Of a stretch of DNA of 64,000 nt, positions 62,304 to 64,000 are shown piece by piece. Location of the stretch: assembly GCA_003225555.1 (NCBI GenBank), contig QIAM01000054.1, positions 1-64,000 on the forward strand. Reading direction: 5' to 3'. The DNA is from Acidobacteriota bacterium (GTDB lineage Bacteria; Acidobacteriota; Terriglobia; Terriglobales; Acidobacteriaceae). The translations under genes were made by a program, and so were the position numbers. Position 1 is the stretch's first letter, and every line of letters starts with the position of its first letter. The notes under the pieces are model-generated. The model searched no databases and was not told where the DNA came from. It was given only the letters and a program-made list of their open reading frames with translations.

Positions 62304-63803
62304 ATGACCATAAAGCGGACTATTCTTGCAATGCTCCTTGTTTTCGCGCCATGCCTGAACCATGCCCAAACGGTGACTTCATTCGACGGCATTGCGGCAT
62401 CTCAAGTTGCCCAACCGGGGCTCGACATTGATCCCAACGGAGCAGTGGGAACCAAGCAATACATGGAGTGGGTCAACGTTTATTACCAGGCCTACGATAA
62501 AACCACGCTGGCCAAGGTGTGGTCGTCTCCGCAGAATGGCGACACTCCCTGGCAGAACAGCGGGATGTCGAACTGCTTTGGCGCGGGCGGAGGCGATGGC
62601 CTTATTAAGTTCGACCGGCTCGCTTCGCGCTGGGTCATTGCCCGCCGCGCTTTCCCGGGACCCAATAGTTACTACTACTGCGTTGCCATTTCCAGTACGG
62701 ACGATCTCGCCTCTCCGACTTTGAGCTGGTTCACTTACCAGTTCGCACTCAATTCCGTTCTTGGGAGCAATTCTCGCGGGAATGTCTACTGGCCCGATTG
62801 GCCCAAGCTCGGCGTCTGGTCTGACGCTTACTATGCGAGCTTCGATCTGGAGGACGTCGATAACTCATATCAGCAAATCGGTGTCGTGGCGTGCGCCCTC
62901 GACCGCACCAACATGATCAAAGGGGCCGCGGCTCGTGCCATGCAATGCTTCAGCGACCCCAGCCCGATTCCGCTTAACGGCGCGTTGTATCTCGCGCACA
63001 GCCTCATTCCTGCCGATCTAGAGGGTGCGACTGCGCCGCCCGCCGGCCGGCACGAGTATTTTCTGAGCATTCAGAACCCCCCCGACGATGGCGTGACAAC
63101 GACCTCGAACAAGCTGAACTTGTGGAATTTTCACGTCAATTGGACTACTCCTAGCCTTTCCACGTTCAAGAAGTCGACAATCTCCGTAGCCAGCTATACA
63201 CCGGCCTGCTACGACCTCACGCTACCCTCCAATACGTTTTGTGTGAATGAGCCCTCGAGTACGACCACAGGATGGTTTCTCGACTCGGTTGGTGATCGGC
63301 TCATGCCCCGCCTGGCCTATCGAAATTTCGGGACCTACCAGTCGTTTTTAATCAGCCATACCGTGCAGGTGGTAGCCGGCACCAATCAGCAGACTGGAAT
63401 ACGCTGGTATGAGCTTCGCGGCAGCGCCAGCCCGACACTTTTTCAGAGCGGCACTGTGACCAACGGCAACACTCTATATCGCTTCATGCCCAGCATCGCT
63501 CAGGACAAAGTGGGCAATGCCGCAGTGGGATACAGCGTGTCCAGCAACAGCGTACATCCCGGCATCCGCGCCGCTTATTGGAGCCTGGTACCCAAGACCG
63601 CGCCCACCGAGATTCAGCTCAAAGCCGGTGTCGGCGACGAAGAGAACTCCGGTCATTGGGGCGACTACACGAGCATGACGGTGGATCCCTCGGACGACTG
63701 CACCTTCTGGCATGTGAACCAGTACTACGCCGTCAACGAGATCGGGAGCTCCATCAACTGGAATACAAGGATCGCCCACTTCAAGGTGTCTACGTGTCAG
63801 TGA
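62304..63803 (+). CDS. Exported protein of unknown function, probable beta-propeller
   Basis: 499 aa. Signal peptide at 1-22 (ILAMLLVFAPCLNHAQ). The Shine-Dalgarno is weak. The body is rich in aromatic beta-strand segments (GGGDGLIKFDRLASRWVIAR, WPDWPKLGVWSDAYYASFDL, HWGDYTSMTVDPSDDCTFWH). The pattern suggests a sialidase-like or other propeller fold, but no Asp-box or catalytic set is clear. I do not recognise a named family. Cysteines near 87 and in the last 30 residues could form disulphides outside the cell. Followed by a terminator. Confidence 0.7.
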   Translation: MTIKRTILAMLLVFAPCLNHAQTVTSFDGIAASQVAQPGLDIDPNGAVGTKQYMEWVNVYYQAYDKTTLAKVWSSPQNGDTPWQNSGMSNCFGAGGGDGLIKFDRLASRWVIARRAFPGPNSYYYCVAISSTDDLASPTLSWFTYQFALNSVLGSNSRGNVYWPDWPKLGVWSDAYYASFDLEDVDNSYQQIGVVACALDRTNMIKGAAARAMQCFSDPSPIPLNGALYLAHSLIPADLEGATAPPAGRHEYFLSIQNPPDDGVTTTSNKLNLWNFHVNWTTPSLSTFKKSTISVASYTPACYDLTLPSNTFCVNEPSSTTTGWFLDSVGDRLMPRLAYRNFGTYQSFLISHTVQVVAGTNQQTGIRWYELRGSASPTLFQSGTVTNGNTLYRFMPSIAQDKVGNAAVGYSVSSNSVHPGIRAAYWSLVPKTAPTEIQLKAGVGDEENSGHWGDYTSMTVDPSDDCTFWHVNQYYAVNEIGSSINWNTRIAHFKVSTCQ

Positions 63804-63835
63804 GGAGTTAGGAAACCGATCAGTGTCGGATCATT

Positions 63836-63862
63836 AAGCCCGCCGGTTTTCGGCGGGCTTTT
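63836..63862. terminator. Bidirectional terminator
   Basis: AAGCCCGCCG and CGGCGGGCTT form a 10-bp perfect stem with a GTTTT loop, followed by TT on the plus strand and TTAAT on the minus strand. It lies between convergent genes. Confidence 0.88.
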
Positions 63863-63876
63863 CCATTGCAGCTTAC

Positions 63877-64000
63877 TTACTTGCAAAGGTTGGCGATGTC
63901 CGTCGCGATTTGCTGCGCGCCTGACATAGAGCCGGGAATGTCGTGCGCCACACCTGGCAGGCACTGGAATTGCGAGGCAGGGACGTACGTATTCCAAAAC
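63877..64000 (-). CDS. C-terminus of a gene entering from the right edge
   Basis: The minus-strand frame ends FWNTYVPASQFQCLPGVAHD, then IPGSMSGAQQIATDIANLCK and TAA at 63877-63879. About 40 residues are inside the window. The Gly-Val-Ala-His-Asp motif resembles the C-terminal catalytic His region of alpha/beta hydrolases, but the fragment is too short to be sure. Confidence 0.5.
   Translation of the reverse strand, partial: FWNTYVPASQFQCLPGVAHDIPGSMSGAQQIATDIANLCK

Overview
The window looks like a chromosome segment of a soil-type Acidobacteriota bacterium (inferred from protein families, not from a marker gene). It is GC-rich and carries the typical repertoire of that phylum: TPR-linked Ser/Thr kinases, PEGA proteins, very long exported proteins built from kelch, SBBP, choice-of-anchor-D (ASPM-like) and Ig-like repeats, and little that is housekeeping. 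No rRNA, tRNA or CRISPR array was seen.

Layout. 1-6 kb: the 5' end of an IS110-type transposase gene, a 43-codon stub of a Ser/Thr kinase followed by a TPR/PEGA protein that looks like the rest of that kinase, and an intact kinase-TolB-TPR protein. 6-11 kb: a serine beta-lactamase-like hydrolase and an L-lactate permease, with three copies of a dispersed intergenic repeat after stop codons. 11-20 kb: a lipoprotein glycoside hydrolase interrupted by an in-frame amber codon, a LuxR-type regulator lacking the receiver aspartate, two tandem di-heme c-type DHOR proteins, a frameshifted propeller gene, a remnant of a TPR gene, and a toxin-antitoxin pair whose BrnT-like toxin is broken. 20-22.5 kb: a polytopic membrane protein with C-terminal TPRs.

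22.9-39.9 kb: a dense block of exported kelch, SBBP and choice-of-anchor-D proteins plus a phosphoesterase, in three apparent operons. 40-52.9 kb: a BNR/sialidase-like protein, an SGNH-like hydrolase, a frameshifted glycoside hydrolase and its intact paralogue, an FG-GAP propeller, another kelch protein and a right-handed beta-helix protein. 53.3-61.9 kb: three long exported proteins sharing SGNH-like and Ig-like modules. 62.3 kb to the end: an exported propeller-like protein of unknown function and the C-terminus of another gene.

Main unexplained signal. Six copies of a promoter-like element lie upstream of the exported repeat proteins. Each has a conserved upstream block (TGC, then an AT-rich stretch ending TTCATC or TTCATCC) abutting a near-consensus TTGACA, then exactly 17 bp to a weak -10 hexamer. 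Each points at a propeller, SBBP, choice-of-anchor-D or SGNH gene or operon, which suggests one activator controlling a surface/secretome regulon. A second signal is a structured leader containing GTCCTCCC shared by the interrupted glycoside hydrolase and the beta-helix gene. Several genes carry frameshifts or nonsense codons; whether these are real decay or assembly errors cannot be decided from the sequence.
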